Positions 10,347-20,485 of a stretch of DNA of 64,000 bases are shown piece by piece. The notes below the pieces were generated by a model that made no database searches, had not been told where the DNA came from, and saw only the letters and a program-made list of their open reading frames with translations. The DNA comes from Volucribacter psittacicida (GTDB taxonomy: Bacteria; Pseudomonadota; Gammaproteobacteria; Enterobacterales; Pasteurellaceae), in the NCBI RefSeq assembly GCF_004339025.1, contig NZ_SMFT01000001.1, forward strand, positions 419,952 to 483,951, given 5' to 3'. Position 1 is the first letter of the stretch, and every line of letters begins with the position of its first letter. The position numbers were made by a program, and so were the translations under genes.

Positions 10347-11741
10347 TTATTTTATTTTCTCTAACTTCGCAAGTAACACTTGATCTGGCATACTTTGCAA
10401 TTTTCGCATACGATAAAACAATAAAATTGCAGCTAGGGTTAAACTGACAATAAAACCGAACCAAAATCCTGCGGCACCTAAATGGGGAACAAAGACATCT
10501 GTCATCGCTAGTAAATAGCCTAATGGCATACCTATAATCCAATAACAAAATAACGTAATGTAGAGAATGGCTTTGGTATCTTTATAGCCTCTTAATGCCC
10601 CACTTACGACCACTTGAATGGTATCTGAAAATTGATATAACGCCGCCAATAACAATAAATAAGCAGAAATTGCAATAACATCCAATTCTTTGATAAAAAT
10701 GGCGGCAATTTGATAACGAAAGAGTACGGTACAACTCGCTGTAATGATGGCTATAAATAATCCCACACCGATGGCAGTATAGGTAATTTGTTTGGCTCGA
10801 GTTGTTGAGCCTTCGCCAAGGCGTTGTCCTACGAGAATGGTGGTTGCCATACCTAAGGACATAGGTAGCATAAAAATAAAGGAACTGGTATTTAATGCGA
10901 CTTGATGTGCAGCGACAGTGGTTGCCCCTAATGGCGATAAAAATAGGGAAGCGAGAGCAAATAATGCCACTTCACCACATAAGGCTAAAGCAATAGGAAA
11001 GCCTAAATTCAGTAGTTTTTTTATGGTAGGCAAATGTGGCTTTTCAATGATGTTTATAAATAATTGTAGATCTCGTTGGTGGCTAGCATATTTACAATAA
11101 AGAATCATCATAATGCACATTAACCAATTTATGATGGCAGTTGCGATGCCACAACCTACTGCACCAAAGGCAGGCAAGCCTAATTTGCCATAAATAAAAA
11201 TATAATTAAGGGGAATATTAATGAGTAAACCTAATAATGTAATAACCATAGCGGGCTTGGTTTTGGCTAAGCCATCATTTAAACCGCGAAAATTAATTAA
11301 TAATAAATAAGCAGGTAAACCCCATAACATTGCGTGCAAGTAGCCAATCGTAATTTCTGCTAAATGGCTTTCCATTTGCATAAAGTGAATCAGTATTTCA
11401 CTATGGTAGATAATAAAGCCTAAGGGAAGACTACTAAATAACACTATCCAAATCCCTTGTTTAATTTGACGAGCAATGCGTTGTCTTTGCCCTGAACCGT
11501 TGAGATAAGAAATTGTGGGGGGTAATGCAAGTAACAATCCATGTCCAAATAAAACTAGAGGAAGCCAAATTGATGCCCCCACTGAAATGGCTGCCATATC
11601 TGCCGCACTGACACGCCCTGCCATAATGGTATCCACTAATCCCATTGAGTTTTGGGCAATTTGGGCTAATAAAATAGGGAAGGCGATATTAATTAATTGT
11701 TTTACTTGTTGATAAGGGGAAAAAGAAGGATTTTTTTTCAT
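10347..11741 (-). CDS. mdtK: MdtK/NorM-type MATE multidrug efflux pump
   Basis: A 464-aa inner-membrane protein with about 12 hydrophobic segments and the MATE signatures near the N-terminus ([17 protein letters not shown]). MATE pumps of this NorM branch export cationic drugs and dyes with Na+ or H+ antiport. The gene diverges from ribE, the arrangement in Haemophilus, with 72 bp between the two starts. The DUF333 lipoprotein gene follows immediately. Substrate range cannot be read from sequence. Confidence 0.9.
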   Translation of the reverse strand: MKKNPSFSPYQQVKQLINIAFPILLAQIAQNSMGLVDTIMAGRVSAADMAAISVGASIWLPLVLFGHGLLLALPPTISYLNGSGQRQRIARQIKQGIWIVLFSSLPLGFIIYHSEILIHFMQMESHLAEITIGYLHAMLWGLPAYLLLINFRGLNDGLAKTKPAMVITLLGLLINIPLNYIFIYGKLGLPAFGAVGCGIATAIINWLMCIMMILYCKYASHQRDLQLFINIIEKPHLPTIKKLLNLGFPIALALCGEVALFALASLFLSPLGATTVAAHQVALNTSSFIFMLPMSLGMATTILVGQRLGEGSTTRAKQITYTAIGVGLFIAIITASCTVLFRYQIAAIFIKELDVIAISAYLLLLAALYQFSDTIQVVVSGALRGYKDTKAILYITLFCYWIIGMPLGYLLAMTDVFVPHLGAAGFWFGFIVSLTLAAILLFYRMRKLQSMPDQVLLAKLEKIK

Positions 11742-11813
11742 AAAATAACATTAAACATTTTATTAAATCAGTCTATAATTAAGTACATTTTTCGTTAAAG
11801 TAGAGAGAACAAT

Positions 11814-12425
11814 ATGTTTACAGGAATTGTTCAAGGAATCGCCAAAGTTGTGGCGATTACCGAAAAGCCGAATTTTAAAACACACCGTATAAAAATGCCA
11901 ATAGAAATGTGTGAAAATTTAATAACAGGGGCTTCTGTGGCTCATAATGGCGTTTGTTTAACTGTAACGGACATTGATGGCGATGAAGTCAGCTTTGATT
12001 TAATGCAAGAAACATTGAGAATCACCAATTTGGGAGCGTTAAAGGTTGGTGACTTTGTAAATATTGAACGAGCAATGAAAATTGGCGATGAAATTGGCGG
12101 ACATCTCTTATCGGGGCATGTATTTTGTACCGCAGAAGTCAGCCAAATTATTAGCAGTGAAAATAATTATCAACTTTGGCTAACTTTGCCTGAACAAGAA
12201 ATGATGAAATATATTCTCACTAAAGGTTTTATTGCGGTTGATGGCATTAGCCTTACGATTGGCGAAGTAAAACAACAAGCATTTTGTGTGAATTTGATCC
12301 CTGAAACATTAAATCGCACCTTAATTGGAACAAGAGAAATAGGGGATAAAGTCAATATTGAAATTGACACACAAACCCAAGCAGTTGTGGATACGGTAGA
12401 ACGTTATTTACAACAAAAAAATTAA
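11814..12425 (+). CDS. ribE: Riboflavin synthase alpha subunit
   Basis: Converts two 6,7-dimethyl-8-ribityllumazine molecules into riboflavin and a pyrimidinedione. The 203-aa protein has the two tandem lumazine-binding domains (~1-97 and ~98-195). It starts with the invariant MFTGIVQG, has NGVCLTV at ~46-52, and shows DGISLTIG in the second domain. It is divergent from mdtK and followed 52 bp later by pgsA. No FMN riboswitch was evident in the short upstream region. The gene is named ribC or ribE in different species. Confidence 0.96.
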   Translation: MFTGIVQGIAKVVAITEKPNFKTHRIKMPIEMCENLITGASVAHNGVCLTVTDIDGDEVSFDLMQETLRITNLGALKVGDFVNIERAMKIGDEIGGHLLSGHVFCTAEVSQIISSENNYQLWLTLPEQEMMKYILTKGFIAVDGISLTIGEVKQQAFCVNLIPETLNRTLIGTREIGDKVNIEIDTQTQAVVDTVERYLQQKN

Positions 12426-12477
12426 GAAGTGCGGTCTGTTTTTAAATATTTTTAATAAAATGAATATTAGGTATGGT

Positions 12478-13035
12478 ATGAAATTAAATATTCCTACTTT
12501 TTTAACCCTATTTCGTGTGGTGCTTATCCCCATTTTTATTCTCGTCTTTTATCTCCCCTTTACTTGGGCGCCTTTTGCGACAGCATTGATTTTTGCAATC
12601 GCCTCCGTGACAGATTGGTTAGACGGCTATTTAGCTCGTAAATGGAAACAAACCACACGTTTTGGGGCTTTTCTCGATCCAGTGGCGGATAAAGTTATGG
12701 TCGCGGCGGCATTAGTGCTTGTGGTGGAATATCATCATTCTTTTTGGATCACCATTCCAGCGATTATTATGATTGCACGTGAAATTATTATTTCCGCTTT
12801 AAGAGAATGGATGGCAGAAATAGGAAGTCGTAGCAAAGTTGCCGTATCTTGGTTAGGTAAAGTAAAAACCACAGCCCAAATGTTCTCTTTAATTGCACTA
12901 CTATGGCGACAAAGCCCTCTCATGGAAATTAGTGGTGTAATCTTTTTATATATCGCGGCTATACTGACTGTTTGGTCAATGCTTCAATATTTAAAAGCGG
13001 CAAAAGGCAGTTTATTAGATGAAATTGAACCTTAA
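12478..13035 (+). CDS. pgsA: Phosphatidylglycerophosphate synthase
   Basis: Transfers glycerol-3-phosphate to CDP-diacylglycerol, the first step to phosphatidylglycerol. The 185-aa membrane protein carries the CDP-alcohol phosphotransferase motif D-G-x2-A-R-x8-G-x3-D-x3-D in [12 protein letters not shown]...[11 protein letters not shown] (~48-75). I start at 12478 ([13 protein letters not shown], as in E. coli MQFNIPTLLTLFR), with AGG 6 nt upstream; 12460 would add six residues and has no ribosome site. An uptake signal lies between ribE and pgsA at ~12428. A tRNA operon follows, as pgsA is followed by tRNAs in enterics. Confidence 0.95.
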   Translation: MKLNIPTFLTLFRVVLIPIFILVFYLPFTWAPFATALIFAIASVTDWLDGYLARKWKQTTRFGAFLDPVADKVMVAAALVLVVEYHHSFWITIPAIIMIAREIIISALREWMAEIGSRSKVAVSWLGKVKTTAQMFSLIALLWRQSPLMEISGVIFLYIAAILTVWSMLQYLKAAKGSLLDEIEP

Positions 13036-13089
13036 ATTTGGCAGATTGAATTTTTTTTAAGCGTTCAGCAAAAATTTCAAAAAATTCAT

Positions 13090-13117
13090 TTGACTGACAC
13101 AAATAAATCAGTAAAAT
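13090..13117 (+). promoter_or_regulatory. Promoter of the tRNA Gly-Leu-Cys operon
   Basis: TTGACT (13090-13095), 16-bp spacer, TAAAAT (13112-13117), followed by a GC-rich discriminator (GCACCTCG) typical of stringently controlled stable RNA promoters. It is 38 bp before the first tRNA. Confidence 0.65.
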
Positions 13118-13155
13118 GCACCTCGTTGTTTAGCACAACAGGTTAAACAAATTTA

Positions 13156-13231
<76 letters not shown>

Positions 13232-13233
13232 TT

Positions 13234-13320
13234 GCCCGAGTGGTGAAATCGGTAGACACAAGGGATTTAAAATCCCTCGGCTTTCGAGCTGTGGCGGTTC
13301 AAGTCCGCCCTCGGGCACCA
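13234..13320 (+). tRNA. tRNA-Leu (TAA)
   Basis: An 87-nt class II tRNA: acceptor GCCCGAG/CTCGGGC, anticodon stem GGGAT/ATCCC with loop TTTAAAA (anticodon TAA), a long variable arm (CGGCTTTCGAGCTG), T-arm GGTTCAAGTCC, and CCA encoded. It starts 2 nt after tRNA-Gly. Confidence 0.96.
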
Positions 13321-13344
13321 TTCAAAATACCTCCTTTTTAATCA

Positions 13345-13418
13345 GGCGTGTTAGCAAAGCGGTTATGCACTGGATTGCAAATCCATGTAGCTCGGTTCGA
13401 CTCCGGGACACGCCTCCA
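13345..13418 (+). tRNA. tRNA-Cys (GCA)
   Basis: A 74-nt cloverleaf: acceptor GGCGTGT/ACACGCC, anticodon loop TTGCAAA with GCA, T-arm GGTTCGACTCC, discriminator T and encoded CCA. It is last of the three-tRNA operon. Confidence 0.96.
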
Positions 13419-13471
13419 TGGTTAATAACACTACTTATACCGAATATTGCTCAACTCTAATATAAAAAATG

Positions 13472-13493
13472 GCTAAGAAATCTTAGCATTTTT
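13472..13493 (+). terminator. Terminator of the tRNA operon
   Basis: GCTAAG-AAAT-CTTAGC followed by ATTTTTC, 54 bp after tRNA-Cys. The stem is only 6 bp but has a clear T-run. Confidence 0.6.
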
Positions 13494-13495
13494 CA

Positions 13496-13582
13496 AATGC
13501 CGCCCTTAAAATTGCTCAATTAAAACAATTAGCCCCAGATAAAATGAGAAAGATAATAAGTGACAATGTCACTATAAATTAA
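13496..13582 (+). pseudogene. Possible 28-codon gene remnant upstream of putA
   Basis: The 13419-13783 gap (365 bp) holds the tRNA terminator, this stretch and AT-rich putA promoter DNA. Here the frame reads a codon-like peptide (NAALKIAQLKQLAPDKMRK...) ending in TAA, with no start and an in-frame TAG at 13484. It looks like the C-terminal tail of a lost gene. I cannot name the parent. Confidence 0.25.
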
Positions 13583-13783
13583 ACATTATTCACTTATTTA
13601 AGAGATTTTTTGTTAAAAATGAATTTTATTCTCGTTAAATAACCTTTTTTCTTTAATTAAGCATTGTTTTTTTCTCTTTTTTACTTTAATTTGTTCTTCA
13701 CAATATGTTAAAAAAATAAACATATTTTTTACCTAGTTAAGGTAGTCCATCCCCTATTCCATCTTCTTTTCTTGGAGGTTTCT

Positions 13784-16700
13784 ATGAGTTTTGAGTTAGC
13801 ACGTCAATATGGTACATCTCGTCAATCTATTACTGACTATTATCGCATTGCGGAAAAAACGGTTGTTGATGAATTATATCAAACCCTTGACTTTAGTATT
13901 GAACAAGAAAAACGCATTGAACAAAGGGGGATTGAACTGATTAATAAAATTCGTCAGGCGAAAAGAAATCATTATAGTGTTGATGCCTTAATGCAAGAAT
14001 ATTCCTTAGGAGATGATGAGGGAATAGCCTTAATGTGCCTTGCAGAAGCATTATTACGTATCCCTGATGATAAAACTCGTGATGAGTTAATTCAAGACAA
14101 GTTAAAAGAAGGCGATTGGAAAACCCATATTGATAAATCTTCTTCTTTATTTATTAATGCAGCGAGTTATGGCTTATTACTAGGTAAAAAATTAAGTGAA
14201 AGTGTTGACGAAACTACCCTCTCCAATGCATTGACTCGAAGTTTTGCTCGTTTATCTGCCCCTGTTATGCGTTTTGCTATGATGAAAGCCATGAAAATTT
14301 TAGGCGAACAATTTGTGACTGGCACAACCATTGATAATGCCTTAACACGTATTCAATCACGTTTATCTCGCGGTTATGTGTTTTCTTTTGATATGTTAGG
14401 CGAAGCGGCGATGACCCAACAAGATGCAGATCGCTATTTTCAAGATTATATTTTGGCTATTAAGGCGGTGGGTCAGGAGTCCGCACAACGAGATATTTAC
14501 CAATCAAATAGCATTTCTGTCAAATTATCTGCCATTCATCCTCGTTATAGTCGAGCTCAATATGAACGTGTGATTAATGAGCTTTATCCAAGAATAAAAC
14601 AGCTTTTCTTACTGGCGAAACAATTTAATATTAGTATTAACATTGATGCGGAAGAAGCAAATCGCCTTGAATTATCATTAGATTTAATTGAGAAATTATT
14701 TGATGAGCCAGAATTACAAGGCTATAAAGGAATAGGTTTTGTGGTACAAGCCTATTCTAAGCGAGCTGGTAAAGTTATTGATTATCTCATTGAGCTTACT
14801 CGCCAAAAACAGGCTTATTTGATGATTCGTTTAGTCAAAGGGGCTTATTGGGATAGTGAAATCAAATGGGCTCAAACAGAGGGATTAGCTGATTTTCCAC
14901 TTTATACAAGAAAAAACCATACAGATATCGCCTATCTTGCTTGTGCTAAAAAGTTATTGGCAGCACAAGATGTTATTTACCCCCAATTTGCTACGCACAA
15001 TGTACAAACCCTTTGTACCATTTATGAGCTTGGACAAGATAAACATTATGAATTTCAATGCTTACAGGGTATGGGGGAAACGCTGTATAATAATATTGTA
15101 GGCAAACAAAACTTTGACCGTTTAGTGCGAATTTATGCCCCCGTAGGAACACACGAAACCTTGCTTGCCTATTTAGTACGTCGTTTATTAGAAAATGGGG
15201 CAAATTCTTCCTTTGTACATCAATTAGCGGATCAACATATCTCCGCCCAACAACTGATGACACCCCCTTGGCAACAATATGCCAATTCAGAGGGACATCC
15301 CAATAAAGCAGTGCGTTTACCACGAAATTTATTTAAAGATCGACAAAATTCTTTGGGATTTGATCTAAGCAATGAGCAAAGTTTATTGCAATTATCTACC
15401 GCACTTAACCAAGCGCAAATTCCGCAAGGGCAATCTCTCGTGGCAATAAATACAAAAGAAAATTATCATCTTGCTACACAAAGCGTCAATAACCCAGCAA
15501 CCCTTGAAGTGATTGGAGAAATAAGATTTTTTAATCCTGATTATGTGGCTGAGGTGGTTGATCAGGCTCAACATAATCAGGATTGGCAACAAAAAAGTGC
15601 GGTGGAAAAAGCCAATATTTTGCGTAAAACTGCGGATTTATTTGAGCAAAACCATGGTTTATTAATGAAGTTAGCCATTTTGGAGGCAGGGAAAACCTTA
15701 CCTAATGCCATTGCTGAATTACGAGAAGCGGTAGATTTCTTACGCTATTATGCGTTGCAATTAGAAACCTTAGCTCAAAAACAGCAATTAGCCGCTCCAA
15801 GAGGAACTGTGCTTTGCATATCCCCTTGGAATTTTCCATTAGCCATCTTTACGGGGCAAATTGCAGCCAGCTTAGCTGCGGGGAATAATATTATTGCCAA
15901 ACCAGCAGAGCAAACGAGTTTAATCGCTGTCGCTGCCACCCAATTCTTTTATCAAGCAGGACTTCCCCTCTCGGCTTTACAGCTGTTGTTAGGCGATGGT
16001 CAGCTTGGTGAAAAATTAATTCAATACCCTTTTGAGGCCGTTGTGTTTACTGGTTCAACTGAAGTAGCGAGGCTTATTAATAAACAACTTGCTCAAGCCG
16101 ACAATGATCCTGTACTTATCGCAGAAACAGGGGGACAAAATGCACTGGTCGTGGACTCTTCTGCCCTACCTGAACAAGTCATTGCGGACATACTCAATTC
16201 TGCTTTTGATTCCGCTGGTCAACGTTGTTCGGCGTTACGCATCTTATTATTGCAAGAAGATATTGCCGATAAAATTTATCAGATGTTAAGCCAAGCTATG
16301 CAAGAATTGAAATTAGGCGATCCGAGTTTACTCGCTACTGATATTGGTCCTGTCATTGATTTAGAGGCAAAACAGCGATTAGAGCAACATAAAGCCACTA
16401 TGCGAAAAATCGCCAAACGCTATATGGAGCTAGAAACCCCTGAGCAAGGTTATTATGTCGCTCCTGCTATTTATCAGCTTAATGATCTTAGTCAGTTAAA
16501 CCAAGAAGTTTTCGGCCCAATTCTACATATCATCAGTTATCCAAAGGAACAGTTACCGGCTATTTTGACAGAAATTAATCGTAAGGGTTATTCACTAACA
16601 GGGGGCTGTCATAGCCGTATTCGCAAGCAAATTCAATTTGTGGAACAACATTTACATTGTGGCAATTTCTATATAAATCGTAATATTGTGGGGGCTGTCG

Positions 16701-17242
16701 TGGGCGTGCAACCTTTTGGCGGTCATAGCTTATCGGGAACAGGGCCTAAAGCGGGCGGCGAATTCTATTTACAACGTTTAACCCAAACATCTCAATATTA
16801 CAGCGAATTTGGCGATGAAACTACATTATTAAATGCACAACCTGTATTAGAAAGTATCACTGGCGAACAAAATAGTTTATCCTATCGTCCTTCAGATGTT
16901 GCCATCTTAAACGGTAATATCGCAGAATCTCAACAAGCTGCAAATAAATTAAATCAATTTGGGTTTAATGTATTAGTCAAACCTGATCACCCACTGGCTC
17001 AACAACGGGAGATCAAAGTCCAGGTTGTTGATGATTTTGGCTATTGCCAAAAAGGCATTTATTTTAATCAACTGGATAAAGCCATAAAAAGCCAATTAGC
17101 TGAACAAAGTAAAGCCATTTTTAAATATTATCCTTGGCAACAAAGCCAAGATCTTATCGCCTTATATGATGAATTCTCTCGCAGTGAAAATACAACTGCT
17201 GCGGGCGGAAATGCGTCATTAATGGCATCACAAGAGCAATAA
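13784..17242 (+). CDS. putA: Bifunctional proline dehydrogenase / P5C dehydrogenase (PutA without DNA-binding domain)
   Basis: Oxidises proline to glutamate in two steps, with FAD then NAD. In this 1152-aa protein the proline dehydrogenase barrel spans ~100-480 and contains the RLVKGAYWD strand. The aldehyde dehydrogenase domain spans ~590-1030 with Glu781 (AETGG) and nucleophile Cys815 (SAGQRC). A C-terminal ALDH-like tail ends in TAAGGNASLMA as in long PutAs. The ribbon-helix-helix domain of the E. coli protein (1320 aa) is absent, so this PutA should not repress its own operon. I start at ATG 13784 after a GGAGG; the TTG at 13772 is not needed. putP follows 16 bp later. Uptake signals lie inside the gene (~15398, ~15595). 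Confidence 0.95.
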   Translation: MSFELARQYGTSRQSITDYYRIAEKTVVDELYQTLDFSIEQEKRIEQRGIELINKIRQAKRNHYSVDALMQEYSLGDDEGIALMCLAEALLRIPDDKTRDELIQDKLKEGDWKTHIDKSSSLFINAASYGLLLGKKLSESVDETTLSNALTRSFARLSAPVMRFAMMKAMKILGEQFVTGTTIDNALTRIQSRLSRGYVFSFDMLGEAAMTQQDADRYFQDYILAIKAVGQESAQRDIYQSNSISVKLSAIHPRYSRAQYERVINELYPRIKQLFLLAKQFNISINIDAEEANRLELSLDLIEKLFDEPELQGYKGIGFVVQAYSKRAGKVIDYLIELTRQKQAYLMIRLVKGAYWDSEIKWAQTEGLADFPLYTRKNHTDIAYLACAKKLLAAQDVIYPQFATHNVQTLCTIYELGQDKHYEFQCLQGMGETLYNNIVGKQNFDRLVRIYAPVGTHETLLAYLVRRLLENGANSSFVHQLADQHISAQQLMTPPWQQYANSEGHPNKAVRLPRNLFKDRQNSLGFDLSNEQSLLQLSTALNQAQIPQGQSLVAINTKENYHLATQSVNNPATLEVIGEIRFFNPDYVAEVVDQAQHNQDWQQKSAVEKANILRKTADLFEQNHGLLMKLAILEAGKTLPNAIAELREAVDFLRYYALQLETLAQKQQLAAPRGTVLCISPWNFPLAIFTGQIAASLAAGNNIIAKPAEQTSLIAVAATQFFYQAGLPLSALQLLLGDGQLGEKLIQYPFEAVVFTGSTEVARLINKQLAQADNDPVLIAETGGQNALVVDSSALPEQVIADILNSAFDSAGQRCSALRILLLQEDIADKIYQMLSQAMQELKLGDPSLLATDIGPVIDLEAKQRLEQHKATMRKIAKRYMELETPEQGYYVAPAIYQLNDLSQLNQEVFGPILHIISYPKEQLPAILTEINRKGYSLTGGCHSRIRKQIQFVEQHLHCGNFYINRNIVGAVVGVQPFGGHSLSGTGPKAGGEFYLQRLTQTSQYYSEFGDETTLLNAQPVLESITGEQNSLSYRPSDVAILNGNIAESQQAANKLNQFGFNVLVKPDHPLAQQREIKVQVVDDFGYCQKGIYFNQLDKAIKSQLAEQSKAIFKYYPWQQSQDLIALYDEFSRSENTTAAGGNASLMASQEQ

Positions 17243-17258
17243 AAATAAGGGGAAGTTT

Positions 17259-18758
17259 ATGCAAAACTATCAAATCTATATTACCTTTGGCTTATATCTC
17301 ATTGTTATTTTAGCCATTGGTATTTATGCTTATCGATCTACGCAAAATTTTGATGATTATATTTTGGGTGGACGAAAAATGGGAAGTTTCGTTACCGCCA
17401 TGTCCGCTGGCGCATCGGATATGTCAGGTTGGCTATTAATGGGCTTACCCGGTGCAATTTTCTTATCGGGCTTATCGGAGGCTTGGATCGCCATTGGCTT
17501 AACCATTGGAGCTTATTTCAATTATCGTATTGTGGCAGGACGATTACGGATCTTTACGGAAACCTATAACAATGCCCTTACTTTGCCAGAATTTTTTGCT
17601 CAACGTTTTCCTTATCAGAAAAAAGCCCTAAAAATTATTTCATCGGCCATTATCTTGTTTTTCTTTACCATTTATTGTGCCTCGGGCGTGGTTGCAGGTG
17701 CAAAATTATTCCAAGGTTTACTAGGGTTAGAATATACCACTGCCCTCTGGCTAGGGGCATTTGCTACCATCGCTTATACCTTTATCGGCGGTTATTTAGC
17801 CGTTTCTTGGAGCGATACCATTCAAGCGACACTCATGATTTTTGCATTATTACTTGCTCCTGTTATGGTATTACTACATTTAAGTTGGGATGAAATCACC
17901 CTTGCTTTAGAAGCAAAATCAGTCATTACCCAAATCCCTTATTCTAATTGGCTACATAATGTATCTGGTATTGGTGTCATCTCCGCATTAGCTTGGGGAT
18001 TAGGTTACTTTGGGCAACCCCATATTTTAGCCCGCTTTATGGCTGCGGACTCCGTACAAGCCTTAAATCAAGCACGTCGTATTGGTATTACTTGGATGTT
18101 CCTATGTTTAGGCGGTGCAGTTGCCGTTGGCTATTTTGGCTTAGCTTATTTTACGGTAAACCAAATTCCATTGGATAACGCAGAATCTATTTTTATTGAG
18201 TTATCTAAACGATTATTTAATCCTTGGATTGTGGGTATCGTGTTATCCGCCATTTTAGCCGCGATTATGAGTACCCTCTCCGCACAATTATTAATGTGCT
18301 CCGCCGCCATTACCGAAGATTTTTACAAAGGATTTTTACGTAAAACCGCTTCAAGTTTAGAACTTGTTTGGGTTGGACGTATTATGGTTTTAGTTATCGC
18401 CATTATCGCCATCGTTATTGCCCAAGATCCCGAATCAAAAGTTATGGGGCTCGTTTCCTATGCTTGGGCAGGCTTTGGTGCAGCTTTTGGACCAGTCGTT
18501 ATCCTATCATTATTTAATCGTAACATTAGTTCTAAAGCCGCATTATGGGGAATGTTATCAGGTGCCATTACTGTGGTAGCTTGGTCACCATTGATGAAAT
18601 ATCTAGGTTGGGCAGATTTAGCTAAACTTTATGAAATCATTCCAGGTTTCTTAGTTTGCTCATTTATTACATTAACTTCCTCGGCATTGTCACCAGTTAA
18701 TCCTGATGTGTCAGAAAAATTTGATCAAGCATTGAATGAATTTAATCGTAAATGCTAA
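17259..18758 (+). CDS. putP: Sodium/proline symporter PutP
   Basis: A 499-aa inner-membrane protein of the sodium:solute symporter family with about 13 hydrophobic segments. PutP-typical sequences are the early DDYILGGRKMGS loop, SAGASDMSGWLLMGLPGA in the second segment, and the AAIMSTLSAQLL region that holds the Na+ site. AAGGGGAAG lies 5 nt before ATG. Co-transcribed with putA (16-bp gap); together they import and catabolise proline. Confidence 0.95.
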   Translation: MQNYQIYITFGLYLIVILAIGIYAYRSTQNFDDYILGGRKMGSFVTAMSAGASDMSGWLLMGLPGAIFLSGLSEAWIAIGLTIGAYFNYRIVAGRLRIFTETYNNALTLPEFFAQRFPYQKKALKIISSAIILFFFTIYCASGVVAGAKLFQGLLGLEYTTALWLGAFATIAYTFIGGYLAVSWSDTIQATLMIFALLLAPVMVLLHLSWDEITLALEAKSVITQIPYSNWLHNVSGIGVISALAWGLGYFGQPHILARFMAADSVQALNQARRIGITWMFLCLGGAVAVGYFGLAYFTVNQIPLDNAESIFIELSKRLFNPWIVGIVLSAILAAIMSTLSAQLLMCSAAITEDFYKGFLRKTASSLELVWVGRIMVLVIAIIAIVIAQDPESKVMGLVSYAWAGFGAAFGPVVILSLFNRNISSKAALWGMLSGAITVVAWSPLMKYLGWADLAKLYEIIPGFLVCSFITLTSSALSPVNPDVSEKFDQALNEFNRKC

Positions 18759-18861
18759 CAACTCTAATGAGTTCCCCTTATTAAGAGGGGCATATAGTGA
18801 AACGACTATACAAAGTGCGGTCAAATTTTAAAAATTTTTATCACTACCCTCTCACCATAAA

Positions 18862-18887
18862 AAAACCACCAAAAAATCGGTGGTTTT
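18862..18887. terminator. Bidirectional terminator between putP and the LEA-like lipoprotein gene
   Basis: AAAACCACC (18862-18870) pairs with GGTGGTTTT (18879-18887). On the minus strand seven T residues follow. The plus strand also has a T-rich right arm. Confidence 0.85.
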
Positions 18888-18909
18888 CAAAATTAAAAAA
18901 TCAATTTTA

Positions 18910-19455
18910 TTATTTAGACTCAGCCGCTTCTTTTAATTCATCCGCTTTTTCTGAAACAGCATCCGCAGCCGCATCAAGTTTCTCAGCTGCCGCTTCTTTT
19001 AACTCAACAGCTTTATCTTCTGCTTTCTCAAAAGTTTCTTTTGCATCCGCTTTAACATCTTCAGCTTTATCTGCAGCAGCGTCTTTGATTTCCTCAGCTT
19101 TGGTTTCCGCATCTTGTTTTAATGCTTCCGCTTTATCTTCTACCGCATCGGCTTTTTCGCTAACTTCCGCTTTAACTGCTTCAGATTTTACTTCTGCTTC
19201 TTTTTTCGCATCATCAGTTTTATCAGAAACTGAATCTTTTACTTCATTATATTTATTAACAACCGCATCTTTGGCTTCTGTTGCTTTTTCTACTACTGCA
19301 TCTTTCGCTTCAGTCGCTTTTTCTACAGTAACATCTTTCACTTCAACAGCAGCTTCTTTTACTTTATCCGCAGCTTGATTTACTTTTTCATCTTTACAAG
19401 CCGCTAACGCAACAGTTGCGCTTAACACGAGAGTCGCCAATACTGACTTTTTCAT
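18910..19455 (-). CDS. Alanine/lysine/glutamate-rich lipoprotein with LEA-like 11-residue repeats
   Basis: A 181-aa lipoprotein. Signal peptide MKKSVLATLVLSATVALAAC ends in an LAAC lipobox at Cys20. The mature part is almost only Ala, Lys, Glu, Asp and Val, predicted as one long amphipathic helix. It shows 11-residue periodicity, for example VEKATEAKDAV twice in a row at ~43-65 and then VNKYNEVKDSV. Such 11-mers resemble group 3 LEA proteins and apolipoprotein-type helices. It contains no Cys after the lipid anchor and no Trp. Function unknown; envelope stress protection is a guess. It is monocistronic with its own terminator. Confidence 0.85.
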   Translation of the reverse strand: MKKSVLATLVLSATVALAACKDEKVNQAADKVKEAAVEVKDVTVEKATEAKDAVVEKATEAKDAVVNKYNEVKDSVSDKTDDAKKEAEVKSEAVKAEVSEKADAVEDKAEALKQDAETKAEEIKDAAADKAEDVKADAKETFEKAEDKAVELKEAAAEKLDAAADAVSEKADELKEAAESK

Positions 19456-19554
19456 AATTACTCCTAAATATAGTGATATAGAGATTTTATATAGTTAGCT
19501 TAGAAAATCTAAGCTAACGGATTGTAACATAAAATATAAATGATGATATGCCTA

Positions 19555-20382
19555 TTATTCGTCAATTGAACGCAATAATTCATTAATACCTACTTTACCG
19601 CGGGTTTTTTCATCAACTTTTTTAACAATGACAGCGGCATATAAGCTATATTTACCGCATTTAGATGGCAAACTACCTGATACCACCACAGAACCAGCAG
19701 GAACACGACCATAATGGATTTCACCTGTTTCACGATCGTAAATTTTAGTGGATTGTCCAATAAATACGCCCATAGAAATAACAGAGCCTTCCTCAACAAT
19801 CACACCTTCTACAATTTCAGAACGGGCACCAATAAAACAATTATCTTCAATAATGGTCGGATTAGCTTGTAAAGGTTCTAAGACACCACCAATACCAACA
19901 CCACCAGATAAATGAACATTTTTACCAATTTGAGCACAAGAACCTACGGTTGCCCAAGTATCAACCATTGTTCCTTCATCAACATAAGCACCGATATTTA
20001 CATAAGATGGCATAAGTACGGTATTTTTAGCAATAAATGCGCCTTGACGTACGGCTGCTGGTGGTACAACACGAAAACCCTCTTGTTGAAAACGCGCTTC
20101 ATCATAATCAGCAAATTTCATTGGGACTTTATCATAATAATTGGTTTCAGCACCTGCCACTAATTGATTATCATTGATACGGAATGATAATAGTACGGCT
20201 TTCTTTAACCATTGATGAACAACCCATTGACCATCAATCTTTTCAGCAACACGATATTTCCCAGAATCTAAACCAGCAATAACCTCATTAATTGCCGATT
20301 TTAGCTCAGCATCAACGGTTTTTGGGGTAATTTCTGCACGTTTTTCAAATGCGCTTTCAATGATTTGTTGTAAATTTGACAT
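19555..20382 (-). CDS. dapD: Tetrahydrodipicolinate N-succinyltransferase
   Basis: Succinylates tetrahydrodipicolinate in the succinylase branch of lysine and meso-diaminopimelate synthesis. The 275-aa length and start [18 protein letters not shown] match E. coli DapD (274 aa). The left-handed beta-helix of hexapeptide repeats covers ~105-240 (for example [15 protein letters not shown]), followed by a C-terminal KTRGKVG strand. It is a single gene, separated from sspB upstream by a terminator built from two uptake signals. Confidence 0.97.
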   Translation of the reverse strand: MSNLQQIIESAFEKRAEITPKTVDAELKSAINEVIAGLDSGKYRVAEKIDGQWVVHQWLKKAVLLSFRINDNQLVAGAETNYYDKVPMKFADYDEARFQQEGFRVVPPAAVRQGAFIAKNTVLMPSYVNIGAYVDEGTMVDTWATVGSCAQIGKNVHLSGGVGIGGVLEPLQANPTIIEDNCFIGARSEIVEGVIVEEGSVISMGVFIGQSTKIYDRETGEIHYGRVPAGSVVVSGSLPSKCGKYSLYAAVIVKKVDEKTRGKVGINELLRSIDE

Positions 20383-20435
20383 AGTATGTTCCTATATTTT
20401 ATCAATAAAAAAGTTAAAAAATTTTTACAAAAAAC

Positions 20436-20474
20436 ACCGCACTTTGAGTTATTAATAAACACATAAAGTGCGGT
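20436..20474 (-). terminator. Terminator of sspAB made of an inverted pair of uptake signals
   Basis: ACCGCACTTT (20436-20445) and AAAGTGCGGT (20465-20474) form a perfect 10-bp stem (extendable by the flanking C/G). On the minus strand it is followed by TTTTTT 12 bp past the sspB stop codon. Confidence 0.85.
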
Positions 20475-20485
20475 GAGTTTTCCAA

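Noticed and set aside
10342..10548. N-terminal extension of the DUF333 lipoprotein into mdtK
   Set aside because: The extension runs in another frame over conserved mdtK codons; the lipoprotein signal and a ribosome site mark the start at 10341.
13619..13783. Riboswitch or leader peptide before putA
   Set aside because: Only AT-rich sequence and a standard ribosome site; no stable structure or short open frame of note.
18797..19378. Plus-strand 193-codon Ser/Ala-rich frame
   Set aside because: It is the antisense of the repetitive Ala/Lys/Glu lipoprotein gene and begins in the terminator region; composition is an artefact of the opposite strand's codon pattern.
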